From: Homalodisca vitripennis
Lineage: Eukaryota > Arthropoda > Insecta > Hemiptera > Cicadellidae
Reading direction: 5' to 3'
DNA: 64,000 nucleotides
Assembly: GCF_021130785.1 (NCBI RefSeq)
Contig: NW_025777636.1
Span: 24,908 to 88,907 of the forward strand
Made by a program: the position numbers and the translations under genes. Below, piece by piece: positions 1-10,504 of this stretch (positions are counted from its first letter, which is position 1; every line of letters begins with the position of its first letter). The notes beneath the pieces are model-generated. The model saw only the letters and a program-made list of their open reading frames with translations, was not told where the DNA came from and searched no databases.

Positions 1-1239
1 ATATAGAGTAAAACCATAAGGAATGTGCTTCTGAATCTTGGTTGTAGTCGATCTTTGTGGATTGTTCTTGCATGTCGGAATTTTTTCTAATATGCTCTCA
101 AAGTCCATATAAATTACGTACGGATGGTTAAATTTCTTTTGATAATTAGTAAATTTAGTTGTTTGACCTGGAAATGGCATAATTGGCTTACAAACTTCAT
201 GATTTTTACAAATTTCTAAGTGATCTGTTAAATCTCCAGATTTGTAAAAATGGCTTAAACATCTTCTACACAAAAATTTTCTTTCTTTATGTTTAGACAA
301 CTGCGAAGAAACAAGCTTATTTAAATCGGTTATCAAAACATAATGAGATTTATCATCTTGTTTAACATACAATAAATCAATGTTTGTTTCAGCGTCATAT
401 TTTTCAGAAATTTGTAACGGAACAATGTTAATATTTTCATCAAAACTGTAGACATTGATAGACATTGTTGGATACTTATACTTGGAATTGTAGCTTCGTT
501 TTTCAAATATTTGTATATCTTTCAGAGACATTGGATACTCAAAACCTGAAAATATTTCGTCATTCACAAATTTTTCGTATTGCTTTACACGTTCACAGTC
601 TCTTTCTGGTTTTTCAATAGCACATCTTATTGAGTAAATAAAGCAAAAATCATCTCTATTTTTTATATTTATACAAGCTTTTTTATCTTTGATATTCTTT
701 GGTAAATCGATGTATGATCCTGCATTCATCATTTCGTGTTTGTTAAGGCTCAAAACTAGTTGTTTGCAGCTTTTAAATGTCCATCCAGAACCCTTATTTG
801 GATGATTTGTTTGTTCTCGATGTGTTAATTTATTAAATTGCTTAGTAATAAAGTCGTTTACGTCAAAGATTTCGTCTGCTTTGATAGTAAAATACATTAG
901 ACATGTTTGCGGTTCACCATTCACTAAAGTTCGTTCGTATTCACATTCCAAAGAGAGATAGCCCTTCATATTTTTAACATTTTCTTGAAATTTCTCGATT
1001 AAACTTTTAATTTCTGACCGCATAATTGAAAGATATTTGTAAATTGACATGGAATTGTCGTTCAAGTTTGTTAAAATGTATTGCTTGAAAAGACCGTGTA
1101 TTGAGGATAAAACTTCTTCATCAATGATATTTTCGGATTTTACTTTAAGAGTTTTATCAATTTCTTCGATCATTTCAGACTTGGTTTTATCGTTAGTACC
1201 GATAGCCAACTTTTCAGCTATTGAATGAAAGTTTTTCAT
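1..1239 (-). CDS. Protein-primed family B DNA polymerase, N-terminal part (runs off window)
   Basis: An uninterrupted frame of 413 codons runs on the minus strand from an ATG at 1239 to base 1 with no stop. Seen: a Cys/His cluster C324-x2-C327 followed by H340 and C344, then MDFES at residues 378-382, which matches the D-x-E Exo I motif opening the 3'-5' exonuclease domain. Upstream are a segment with DDFCF (C199) and SHYVLI (H299), and a helical Lys/Glu-rich N-terminus. This order (N-terminal domain, zinc cluster, exonuclease) fits the DNA_pol_B_2 polymerases of Polinton/Maverick-type and related virus-like elements in arthropods. The polymerase palm would lie beyond the window edge. No frameshift was found, unlike every other mobile-element gene here. 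A different linear-plasmid or viral lineage is possible. The start could also be a frameshift continuation of the upstream ORF. Confidence 0.75.
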   Translation of the reverse strand, partial: MKNFHSIAEKLAIGTNDKTKSEMIEEIDKTLKVKSENIIDEEVLSSIHGLFKQYILTNLNDNSMSIYKYLSIMRSEIKSLIEKFQENVKNMKGYLSLECEYERTLVNGEPQTCLMYFTIKADEIFDVNDFITKQFNKLTHREQTNHPNKGSGWTFKSCKQLVLSLNKHEMMNAGSYIDLPKNIKDKKACINIKNRDDFCFIYSIRCAIEKPERDCERVKQYEKFVNDEIFSGFEYPMSLKDIQIFEKRSYNSKYKYPTMSINVYSFDENINIVPLQISEKYDAETNIDLLYVKQDDKSHYVLITDLNKLVSSQLSKHKERKFLCRRCLSHFYKSGDLTDHLEICKNHEVCKPIMPFPGQTTKFTNYQKKFNHPYVIYMDFESILEKIPTCKNNPQRSTTTKIQKHIPYGFTLY

Positions 1240-1486
1240 CATTAAATAGGTCGAGATTTTTCTTTTCAACTTTGAAATTTCTCTTTAATTCACGTAATTT
1301 CTCAATATTAAACATGTTTTCGTGATCGGCAATTTTATTTTCTCTAGCCCACTGTCTTAAATAATTTAGTTCATTATTGTAAATTTGCTTGTTTTTTTCA
1401 TGACTTTTAGAATTATAATGGCGATCATAGTTTTTTCTTAAAATTTCTATTTTGCAGAACGGACATGATATTTTATCGCGCTCCAT
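1214..1486 (-). CDS. Small C2H2-type zinc-finger ORF overlapping the polymerase start
   Basis: The 90-residue frame starts MERDKISCPFCK and contains C8-x2-C11, then two histidines spaced H-x5-H (about residues 23 and 29), a C2H2-type finger. The rest is basic, charged and helical. It ends at TGA 1214-1216, 26 bases past the ATG of the downstream polymerase frame, which lies in the +1 frame. It may be a separate small DNA-binding protein, or the true N-terminus of the polymerase joined by a +1 frameshift or by an old single-base indel. Its position immediately upstream and the tight overlap argue that it belongs to the same element. Confidence 0.6.
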   Translation of the reverse strand: MERDKISCPFCKIEILRKNYDRHYNSKSHEKNKQIYNNELNYLRQWARENKIADHENMFNIEKLRELKRNFKVEKKNLDLFNDEKLSFNS

Positions 1487-1945
1487 TTAGATAGAAAAAT
1501 TTATTTAACTAAATGGTGCTTGTAAACCAACGATTGCGCCTCTCACGGCGTGATATCACTACGGATATGACGCAGGCGAAGCGATTATCGTGATGGTCGG
1601 TCTGTAGTAGCACACCTCGACTGTCATTGAAGATTTTTCCTTTATTCGTAGCAGATTTGACAACATTTTACAAAGCACAGCTTAAGAAAGTAGAAGCTCA
1701 GATTCGGTTAATTTTTCATTCCACAGAGTAATGTACCGATCGCTTTTGGAGACGAACGACTGTAGATTCGGTTAATTTTTCATTGAGATTTGCTGTGTTA
1801 TTTCTCAGCTTCCTTTATGGTACATTGAACAGTATTTTACATTGCTTTTCGGTCGGCTCCGAAAGTGCGCCAGGAACCCCATATTACTATCTACTTATAT
1901 ATATATATTTATTTTTTTTTTTTCTTTTGGCGCATTTGACGTATT
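1487..1945. promoter_or_regulatory. Leader or terminal region upstream of the polymerase gene
   Basis: No ORF is seen. The stretch is less AT-rich than its surroundings. It holds a 21-bp direct repeat (1700-1720 and 1764-1784) and a pair of near-perfect 10-bp inverted arms near 1868-1880 and 1928-1940, both containing GCGCC/GGCGC and separated by a TA- and T-rich spacer. It could be the terminal repeat or promoter of the polymerase-bearing element. No second terminus is in the window to compare with. Confidence 0.3.
1700..1784. repeat. 21-bp direct repeat pair
   Basis: The same 21 bases, beginning AGATTCGGTTAATTT, occur at 1700-1720 and again at 1764-1784, a period of 64 bases. The sequence between the copies is unrelated. 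Confidence 0.8.
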
Positions 1946-2550
1946 AGAATGGAAATGTTAAACAATCTCCGAAGCAATCTGTGTAATTGTGGTATGAGTT
2001 TTAACTAAAGTGCTTTTACATTATAGAAGCCTATTTTCCATTAACGTATAACTGACATTTAGACTCTCATATGTTCTTATTAACCTAATATCTTTAACTT
2101 TGACATAAATTAAAATTTAGATTAAAACGTGAATAAAAACAATTTCTTGGAGATTTTGAAACATTGTCTCTATTCCGTGATTTATGTAAAAAATTATTGC
2201 AATGTTGCCGAGATATAACATGCCTAAGGTCTGTAATAAAACCTAAAGTTTTATTTAAATATATTTTTTTCTTAACTTGTTAATTATCCATCTTAGTAAG
2301 GCATAATTCCAACAATTAATATCCAATATTTACGCCAAGTATAACTAAATTAAAGAAGATGTCGGAGAAAAATATATGAGTCATGCAACAAATTTTGCCT
2401 AACATTATCGGTATAGGTACATAGGAATCATATTTTATTTTTTAATTATCACTATAACTTTATTATTGTCAAAGATATGTTTGTCAAAGGACTACAAACA
2501 TAATAAAATTATTCTTATCAAAGTAAATTGTAAGCTCATTCCTTTCGTAA

Positions 2551-2640
2551 GCCTCCAGCAACTGATATTAGCGCTATTAGTCGTATATTCACAACACAAA
2601 TTTATAGCGAACTTCCGGTTCCGTTTTGACTGACTGGCTG
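2551..2640 (-). repeat. Dispersed repeat family D, copy 1
   Basis: About 90 bases are closely similar, in reverse complement, to 27520-27606. Shared blocks include the CAGCCAGTCAGTCAA end and the ATATCAGTTG end. The 68-residue minus-strand ORF overlapping it is probably accidental. The family is not recognised. Confidence 0.65.
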
Positions 2641-3443
2641 ATCGATGTCTATTTTGGAGCTGACATATACTTTCTATTTCAAAATTATATCTAGGCATGT
2701 ATAAATTTGCTTATAAAATTCACTTTATAATAATACAATACGATTAGATTTCGAATACATACGTTTTATATACCTTGTTAACTTAAAAACAGTTAGCCAT
2801 GAAAAGCAATAAAACAACATAAGTTTCCTATAAATAACTAACAATAACTTTGCACTAAAACACGAAAGATTAGGAAAACCTTCCTATAAGATAATATAAC
2901 GTCTGTACTTGGCTCTAACTTTTCAATTTAATCCTGCAAAAGTTGTGAGTAGGAATGGTAGATTAAAGATGCACTGTCATATTACTACGTATTCTAACAC
3001 AGTAAAAGACATAAGTTGAGAGTGGATAATTTCTACAATAAGTGTCACACAGAGGTAAATTAATTAGTCCTCGTTCTCCGTATTTTATATTGAAATCAAA
3101 GAATATAATATTTTTTACTAAACTAATAGCAATGTATTAATTCCGGAGTAGGTAAAATAATAAAACCAAAATAAGTAGACAGCAATAACTGGATTTTAGG
3201 TTAAGGATTTAAAATAATTCACATGTAACAACTCCCGTTTCTATCATAGATTAAATTAGAAATGTGGTTTGAATTTGAAGTTTGTTATAAAATCATAAAA
3301 AACATTTAAAATGGTTTATTACCGAAAAAAGCTCAATGAAATTGCTGTACATCATTTAAATTAATATCTATCAAATTTAAAACACTATATCTAACTCCTT
3401 TTAATATTATTCAAGTGGTTTCAGGTTAACTATTATTAAATTC

Positions 3444-3444
3444 A

Positions 3445-3496
<52 letters not shown>
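3444..3496. repeat. (TA)n followed by poly(T)
   Basis: An uninterrupted TA run passes directly into about 30 T residues. It may be a microsatellite or the reversed poly(A) tail of a retrotransposed copy; no coding remnant adjoins it. Confidence 0.9.
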
Positions 3497-3499
<3 letters not shown>

Positions 3500-3717
3500 T
3501 CAAAAATATATTATTAGTACGGAAAACAATACGAATGTGTGTTTTTGTACTTATACAGCTTAATTTGGTATGTATAATAGTCCTTACTTACATTCTTTTT
3601 ACAGATAGAACAACAGTATTTTTAACCTGTGATTCTTGTATTCGTAATTAATATTATTGGTATAGAGAATTACCATACATAATAAGAATACATACATAGG
3701 ATAAGATATCGTACGTC

Positions 3718-3830
3718 TCCTACAAGCGAATGTCCTCATTAATTGATGAGAAATTCCGAGATGAAAGGAATCCACACAATGGGAAGAGGCTAATGCATTT
3801 TTGACGACTGGATGAGGCGTTACAATTCAC
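3718..3830 (+). repeat. Dispersed repeat family C, copy 1
   Basis: A block of about 110 bases shares the core CCGAGATGAAAGGAATCCAC with 15676-15733. Its flanks (TGTCCTCAT and ATGCATTTTTGACGAC) match 18890-18960. All three are in the same orientation. The class is unknown. Confidence 0.6.
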
Positions 3831-4859
3831 GATACTTATTTTAATATTCTTAATACTATTGCATCTACTCACTGTAATTTCCAAACAGTGGGCTTAAAAG
3901 CAATTTTTAAAATTTTCTGAAATTTTTAGTATATTACAAACTACTGTAAAAATATTTTTAACTATTTTCTACAAAAGAACACCAACTAGTAGTGTCCAAA
4001 AATTTTAATCTTAATGTGAGTTTTCTTTTATAGAAAATAATTGAATATGGTTTATCCAAGTAAAAAAAAATATATATTAAGAAAAATTGTATGTAAACAT
4101 TTAATTGTTCATTTAGTTTTTTTCTACTTAATAAATAAATTTTCTGGAAAAGTTTAAAAAAAAGATAAAATTAATAATTTTCAATTAAGTTTAGAATTTT
4201 ATTTATGATAAGAAATGCCTATTTAATGGGCTCTTTAAATAATAGGTTAAAAAAATGACGATCCATGATTGAAATATATTTTGATAGATGAAAGATATGC
4301 AGTCACACTTGCAATAAACTGTCACGCAGAAGTCTTGGAATCTATATTAAAACACTGATTAGTCCCTCTTAATGTAATTAACGAAAACACATTGGTAATA
4401 TTAACGATACAATTTAATGAAACAGCATTGAAAGGTAAAACATAGTTGTACTAAGAGGCATATTACGGTTAAAAAGGCGTTTAAAACTGGTTTGTATATT
4501 CCAACTTTGCGTATAAAGGTTAAAATTAAAATCCGGCTGTGGCCTAGTCTTCAATAACCTAAGGTTGAGAAATATATATTTACGTTTGTCAAAAACTTTA
4601 ACATATAAACATTTATAGAAAAGCCGTGTTAAGTTACAAAACAAACACACAAAGATACAAACATTTCGAACAGTTCTATTAAGGTTTCAAGATAGTGGAC
4701 ATTTAAATATTTTGGAAGTAAACAATAAACATTTTATAAGTGAATGAGTATAGAAAAATGTAATATACTTTGTTTATGAAACTAATATACCATACGTATT
4801 TCTATGTTCTTTGTGTGAAAAACACTTTAAAGTTGCTTCGTTTTGAAGAGAGTTAGGAA

Positions 4860-5030
4860 TAAGATCAAATTACGAAGAGTAATCATTTAATCAAACTAAC
4901 CGTATTGCTTGTAACTTTGCCAATTACGGTTGGAAGTTCTCTTTAACGGTTTACTGCATCCTTTGCTGAATTTCGTCATGATTAGTGAACGAGGTAAAGC
5001 TTCTTTGAAATTTTAAGTGAATTGGATGCC
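4860..5030 (-). repeat. Dispersed repeat family A, copy 1
   Basis: It contains the family core in reverse orientation: the TTACGAAGAGTAATCATTT block, then CTTGTAACTTTGCCAATTAC, then TTTACTGCATCCTTTGC. It matches the best copies at 51795-52345 and 21506-21855. See the family finding. Confidence 0.75.
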
Positions 5031-6109
5031 TTGTGATTGTAAATATTACGAATTCACAAACAATATGACTCTTAGTAATCACCCGAATGTTGACAAAATC
5101 GAGGAAAACTTCATTTATAACTACAGGTATACTCTGTCAGTATGTCCACACAATATATCCAGAATTAACTAACCCATGTCATCAAATGTGTGCAAAGGAA
5201 ACTTTATTTTTATATAGATAACATGTGGCATTCACTAATCGTGAACATAACAAAATTAAAACATTTTTACATTTCTTATAGATAATGTCAACTAGTTATT
5301 TGCAGATTGAATAGATTTTTAAACGAGTTGAATAAAGTGATATTTTAATAAATAAGTGATTGTGAATAAAACAATAGTGAACATGTTTATATTAGTTATA
5401 GACAATGCCAGATAGATAATTGTAGATTTAAACTAATTAGTTATAAAACAAACTAAATAGAAATAAGTGATATTTTATGTCATAACATAGATCAAACGAT
5501 GCTTCTAGTGTTTGAAATAGTACTATATATAATAAAAGTATACAATACGCATTACAAAAATATAAATTTGTTTTTTTCCGTTTCCCAACATAAATTTCAA
5601 AATAGCTGAAATGTAAATTTTTTACCTAGATTATTTAGAAATGTTTTATAAAAATGTTACAAGACATGTTGCTTTTAATTTTGTTAAATTATCCAAAGAA
5701 GTTTAAAATTTTAATAGGGTTACAAAAACTGTCCTAGTAAATGTTTTTCCCGAATATTTATTTAAAATCTGAACTTTCTTCACAATAACGTCATATTTCA
5801 ACCATGAAACAAGTTACTGATTAAATTATATTGAATGTGTTGTTATTTAATTAACATAAAAATCGTTTTATAAAATATATATTCGTATATTTTGTACACA
5901 TATTATGTTGCATTCATGCATATTTCCTGAACATGATTTGCAGAAAAAACTAAGCGTTTTGATAATATCCTAGTTGTACACTAAACAAATATCAATAATG
6001 TACATTAAAATTATATACATAAGTGTATTTTGTACATATGCTAATTCAATAAAAGTTAGTATATAGGAATTCCAAAATTACAGATCAGTTAGTATAGAAC
6101 ACTGCACTG

Positions 6110-6240
6110 ACGTTATTCAACAGGATGTGAGATGGACTGATTAGCAGCACCCTGCATTTGATCAAAGGTACCTTTGATTAACCTCTGAGCTGTACACTGA
6201 TAACCATTTCAGAGATTGTAACATACATTAATGTGATCAT
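6110..6240 (+). repeat. Dispersed repeat family B, copy 1
   Basis: It matches 29680-29825 over about 130 bases, including CACCCTGCATTTGA and CGATAACCATT-like blocks, in the same orientation. It contains a perfect 18-bp palindrome at 6161-6178 that is decayed in the other copy. Confidence 0.65.
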
Positions 6241-6359
6241 AACTTTAAAGCCTAGTTAAAAATGTGTATCAAGTGTAGTTTTAATGTAAAAGTTACAAAA
6301 AATTATATCTCTAGTTTACAAGTTCTATTTTTTTTTTATTTTACTTTTATTTGTTAAGA

Positions 6360-6760
6360 AACTTCTTTAAACTTGTCGTACTAGCATGCCCTAGCAGCCG
6401 GGTGTATTTCCTCAGCAGACTGCCCAATTCAATTAAAGATGTTATGTTAAATTAAAGTTGATACAACGCCTAAAACGTTAAAGACTTTTTTAAACGCTTC
6501 TTGGTATCACAGGCATTCTATAATGGAGGTTAGTTTTTGGCTTTCGACTGGGAGACCGCCCAATTAGAAGACTGATTTCACTGTTTTAATTGGGTTGTAT
6601 TAGCGATATATAAAAGAGGCGTAATTGTTAAATTGTATGTGTCATTGTGTATCTTTGTATAAATTTCAGAAATTTTAAAAACCCATGACGTTTGCCATAC
6701 AATTTAAATATTGCCACTGAAAAAAAATGTTTGATTTGATTTGTGATATAAAATAAACTG
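6360..6760 (+). pseudogene. LINE 3' fragment (C-terminal RT tail plus 3' UTR)
   Basis: Short frames resemble the extreme C-terminus of the LINE reverse transcriptases in this window: an RLPNSIK-like piece, then FLVSQAFYN around 6500-6530, comparable with FLVSKAFYS in the element ending at 13.6 kb. A 3' UTR and a TTTGATTTGATTT tail follow. It is heavily 5'-truncated and broken by stops. Assignment rests on this similarity and on the tail. Confidence 0.5.
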
Positions 6761-7409
6761 GAAGTCAATGGATAAGCGGCGAAGGCATAGAGGGCAGCTG
6801 CCTCCGACCTTATATTTTGGTCCGGAAACTGAATGGTTTACAAAGTTTAGAAAAAATCTTTATTCATTAAACATGCAAGTTTTAAAATATATATCTCATG
6901 CACCACTAAAACGAGCGCGTGCGGGAACATGTTTTTAAGAATTTATTGGCAGTATTTCTTTTTAAGTTAGTTTTTAATTTTTTTTATTATTATTGATTAC
7001 TGGTAGCCAAAGCAGCCTAACTTCAAAAGAGCGTCATGGAAGTATAATTGTTAATTTTATTTGGGAAGCAACAATAACTTTACTATACATACTCTTTGCT
7101 TCTTCCTTTTGCAGGGAAGGGTTGATGAAATGAGAATGTTGAGGTTAGCTCCAATTCAACGTCTAATTATAGTTTTCATATTGATTAAAAAAAGGAATAC
7201 TCCATTTTCGGTTTTAAAATCCTTAGTCCTTTCAGTTTGCGTGCTAAAATGAATATGTTAAAAACCTAACGTTTTTAATAGTATTTTAAAATGTTCCATT
7301 GTAAAGTGAATGAGTTATACATAAAATGCTGAGTTTTTAATTTAATTTGGGATTAATATAATCTCAATTTTTCAGAATTATAAATTTTCCAATTTATAAT
7401 TAAGATTTT
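6761..7409. other. Non-coding spacer between LINE fragments
   Basis: Nothing recognisable was found. The 63-residue ORF at 7061-7252 has no family features and the base composition is that of the surrounding AT-rich DNA. Confidence 0.5.
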
Positions 7410-7912
7410 TTGATCACGTGTCCCCTTCTCGAAAAGATGCTAATATCATCGCAATGCAGGACGTGTGCAGATTGATGACCTGCTGCATGGTCCACAAGGC
7501 ACTAACAACCGGGGAGCCAGAGTATCTCAGCGAGAGACTCCTTCGTCGAGAGGATGTGTCTGAGCGGAGCACACGGCAACGTAGATTGCTCCACTTACCT
7601 AAAGTACGCCTTGAGGTTGGGCGAAAAGGTTTTGACTATTTCGGTTCGACCATGATCAACGGTCTCCCTGTTAACCTCAAACCAATTAGATCTGTTCCTA
7701 ATTTCAAACTTAAAACTTAAGGAACATTTTAGCCATAGGTAGTTAGCTATAGGATTGTTTGTGTAAATCTTTATGTTGTGTTGTAATATTTAAGTATTAA
7801 TTTATTGTGTATTTGTATATTTATGTATTTGTTGACCTGAGTTGATTTGAAAAGCAACTTCTAAAATTGAAATACGCTCGTGTAATAAAAGCATTTTTAT
7901 TTATTTATTTAA
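7410..7912 (+). pseudogene. LINE 3' fragment, RT C-terminal domain
   Basis: The open frame at about 7415-7720 (100 residues) has the hallmark C-terminal pattern of non-LTR reverse transcriptases: VHKAL, YLSERLLRR, TRQRRLLHLP, RKGFDYFGS and NGLPVNLK. It keeps an unbroken frame although it is 5'-truncated with no start of its own. Downstream lies a 3' UTR with an AATAAAA-type signal and a (TTTA)n tail at about 7890-7912, which marks the 3' end of the insertion. Confidence 0.8.
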
Positions 7913-8221
7913 CTACAATCTCCAAAACATCGGTAAATTGTTTACTTTTGAGTTAAAAATGTATTGTCTTAAATATCTTTCATTGTTCAAAGCTAATTTT
8001 AATTTAGATCATATTGGTTTTGCTATACATGTAATTTTGGGCAAATTTACAAACCCAATAATAGTAAATTATTTTATTAAATGTACTGTAATTTTAACTT
8101 TATACATATAGTTATTACTCGAACTATAAAACTTAAATTATGCAAGACAAAACTGTATATACATACAATAAGTTTATTAATGTATTAAATTATTTATGAA
8201 TATAAATAAAGCATAAAACTT
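7913..8221. other. AT-rich spacer
   Basis: No gene or recognised repeat was seen between the 3' ends of two oppositely oriented LINE fragments. Confidence 0.5.
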
Positions 8222-8664
8222 ATTGATTGGTTGATTGATTGATTTATTTCCAAAATTTATGTACAGAGTAAAATATAATACATAACAAAAATCTTATAGG
8301 AAATCATCCCCACATGGGCATCAGCCTGTGTGTGGGGAAACGAGTTCCTCAGTCTGTACTACCAATAACACAAAAAAACCTAAATTAAAATAAGGAAATG
8401 AATTATCATTAATAAAAACATTTTCATTAACAAATGAAAAATGAAGATTTAACCTCTAAAATAAACCATACAAGGCCAGAGCATGGAATACATGAGTAAA
8501 TCTAGTTAATAAATAATCTAAAATTTTAAAGGAATATACTTATTTAGAAAATACAATTTGAAGAATTAAAAATGTAATTTATAAAAACTTGTGACTTACT
8601 TAAAAAAGAGCAATCAGAAAGACTTAATTAAAAATTAGCCGATATAAGTAGAGAGAGATTTGGA

Positions 8665-8745
8665 CCACACCTGCACACCCACGCACACACACTAAAACAC
8701 ACACACACACCAATCACGCACCCGCACACTTGCTCGCACCACATG
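8665..8745. repeat. CA-rich low-complexity tract
   Basis: An interrupted CA/CCA run lies within the 3' UTR of the minus-strand LINE. Confidence 0.8.
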
Positions 8746-8853
8746 TCCTCGTTGGCCTGCAGTCAAAACGATTGTACAGACTCACCAAACACTCAGACTA
8801 ACATTGATTGTAATACAGAAATATAACAGAAATTTAATCATAAAAAAGCATAT

Positions 8854-9135
8854 CTAGGTGTAGATTGAAGAAAAATACTGACGAAATCCATCTCGCCCAG
8901 CATCTACTAACCATTTATTGACTAATTTTTTGGACGTACTAATAGTGCAAGGTCTTGGGCTTTTTATAAAGTATGGTAATTTTGAGAAAATTATATGAGC
9001 AATATAGTGAGATGCTGTTGAATTAAAGGCTTTAACGAGTCTAGGAACAATAATTCTGTTATGAAGTGAAGAACGCGTAAAATGGCTGTGGTTACTGTGA
9101 ATGTAAATTGAATCTCGACGTTGAAAAATGTACAA
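8854..9135 (-). pseudogene. LINE RT C-terminal domain
   Basis: The 93-residue frame continues the same element after a frameshift. It shows RRDSIYIHSNHSHFTRSSLHN, a Pro/Arg block and a final LVNKWL segment ending in the short helix usual at the C-terminus of these RT proteins. It lies directly downstream of 9176-9823 on the same strand. It is not functional alone. Confidence 0.7.
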
Positions 9136-9175
9136 AACTAATGTTCGGATATATAATTGCGAGACGTTAAAAACT

Positions 9176-9823
9176 TTAAATTCTCCAAATAATAAATTGG
9201 TTGCATAAGTACGATTTCGCTTCAGAGCTACTTTTTATAATAGTTTTTTGAACGACTTCTAAGGGAGCAAGGTTATTTTGAAAACAGCCACCCCATGCTA
9301 CATTACCATACTGAAGAATTGATTGCACATAAGCATAATATACAGTTTTTAAAAGATCTATTGTAAGTATATTACGCAGATTATAAAATATAAAGATAAA
9401 TTTACGAAGTTTATTCCGCATGTAAGCTACGTGATTACACCACTTCAAACGATTGTCAAAAACTACACCCAAGTATTTATACTCACTCACCCTAATAATA
9501 CATTCACACAAAACGCATCCATCCTGGCCACCACAAGTATGCAACCGTAGCTTAAAAACAAAAGGATCGCCGTCAGCTCGTATCGAGATTGGCATACATT
9601 TAGTTTTGGCTATAGTAACTGTGAGCCGACATTGATCAAACCAGCGCTTGACAGTGAGTAGACCTCCCTCGGCCACATCCTTCACTTCCTCCCAGCTTTC
9701 ACCCTCAAATAACAAAGCGGTGTCGTCCGCATGAAGAAATATCTGTCCTTTACACAGAGTCAATCTTCCTAGTTTGTTAATAAAAATTAAGAAAAGCAAG
9801 GGTCCAAGAGTACTGCCTTGCAA
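9176..9823 (-). pseudogene. LINE reverse transcriptase, palm to thumb
   Basis: This 215-residue frame begins at the QGSTLGPLLFLIFINKL block, the conserved RT motif just before the catalytic site. It then carries HADDTALLF, the Y/F-ADD catalytic motif with H in first position. YKYLGVVFDNRLKW and a YVQSILQYGNVAWG-type segment follow, both typical of jockey/CR1-like RTs. The frame is open upstream to about 9911, where the element is truncated, so no fingers subdomain or endonuclease is present. The last 20 or so residues leave the family pattern, indicating a frameshift before the C-terminal piece at 8854-9135. Confidence 0.85.
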
Positions 9824-9911
9824 AACCCCATACTCAATTTTTTGAGGAACGCTTGTATGGCCTAAAACAGAAACAACTTGATTCGGATCAGATTTATTAA
9901 AATGTGTTACT

Positions 9912-10429
9912 TAAAAAATCATCAGGACAAAGCTGAAAACCTCCAGAGTTGTTGTCTCCACCCTGCCCCACAGACACGACTTGCCAACCAAACCACCAAA
10001 TAAATCAAGAAATAGTGTTGGTAAACCATTATACAGATTGAAGGATTGTGTGCCAGGTACCGTGGGGCAGGGTTTCTGGACTTCAACCGCATCGGCAGAA
10101 GTGCGTTCACACGTCACTGTATGCACTTGAGACCGGACAGCAAGCATCTGCTGGCGGAGCTGCTGGTTGTGTGTCTGCAGGGAGCGAACTGCTTCATCCG
10201 TGTAACGCCCTCGCCGCCGAGCCGTCACCAACACAGGCCGCGGAGTCTCCTTCTGCGCCGCCGCTCTTCGCCTTAGGACGGCCGGTCGCTGCTGGGCCTC
10301 ACATTCTGCCTTACGAGTCATTTTCGGAGGCGGTTAAAATCGGCTTAGTGGTGCGACAATCCGGTCCTTCTTCCTTGGGAAAAAAACTGCCCAACTCTGG
10401 ACTCTGTGATTCCAACATAGGCTAGCTAT
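9912..10429. other. GC-rich island between two LINEs, possible ORF1/5' UTR remnant
   Basis: This segment is clearly more GC-rich than anything nearby and holds overlapping open frames on both strands. The minus-strand frame (9911-10321, 136 residues) starts MTRKAECEAQ, is Arg/Ala-rich and has a heptad-like stretch SLQTHNQQLRQQMLAVRS, so it could encode a short basic coiled-coil (ORF1-like) protein. The plus frames (10046-10425) look random. Position suggests it is either the 5' UTR of the plus-strand LINE starting near 10430 or an ORF1 remnant. The sequence alone does not decide. Confidence 0.3.
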
Positions 10430-10504
10430 ATCAGGACCGGGGAGTGACAAATTTAAAAAAAACCAAAAGAAAATTCAAAACAAATTAACAAAATTAGAAA
10501 TCCA

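Larger units (their letters stand above)
1946..6359. other. Non-coding AT-rich stretch with dispersed repeats
   Basis: No convincing gene was found. Short ORFs at 2492-2698 and 4414-4650 (minus) lack recognisable motifs, and the first lies within a dispersed repeat. The stretch contains copies of repeat families D, C, A and B (listed separately), a (TA)n-poly(T) tract and otherwise unrecognised AT-rich DNA. Confidence 0.6.
8222..9911 (-). mobile_element. 5'-truncated LINE retrotransposon, minus strand
   Basis: The insertion runs from the RT catalytic region at about 9911 down to a TCAATCAATCAA-type tail at 8222-8245 (read on the minus strand). It includes the RT palm and thumb, the C-terminal domain and a 3' UTR of about 600 bases. 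The 3' UTR carries a CA-rich tract at 8665-8745. A stop at about 9911 and unrelated GC-rich sequence beyond it mark the 5' truncation. Confidence 0.8.

Noticed and set aside
10046..10425. Two plus-strand ORFs of 76 and 125 codons
   Set aside because: They are overlapping frames in a GC-rich island with few stops; no domain was recognisable.
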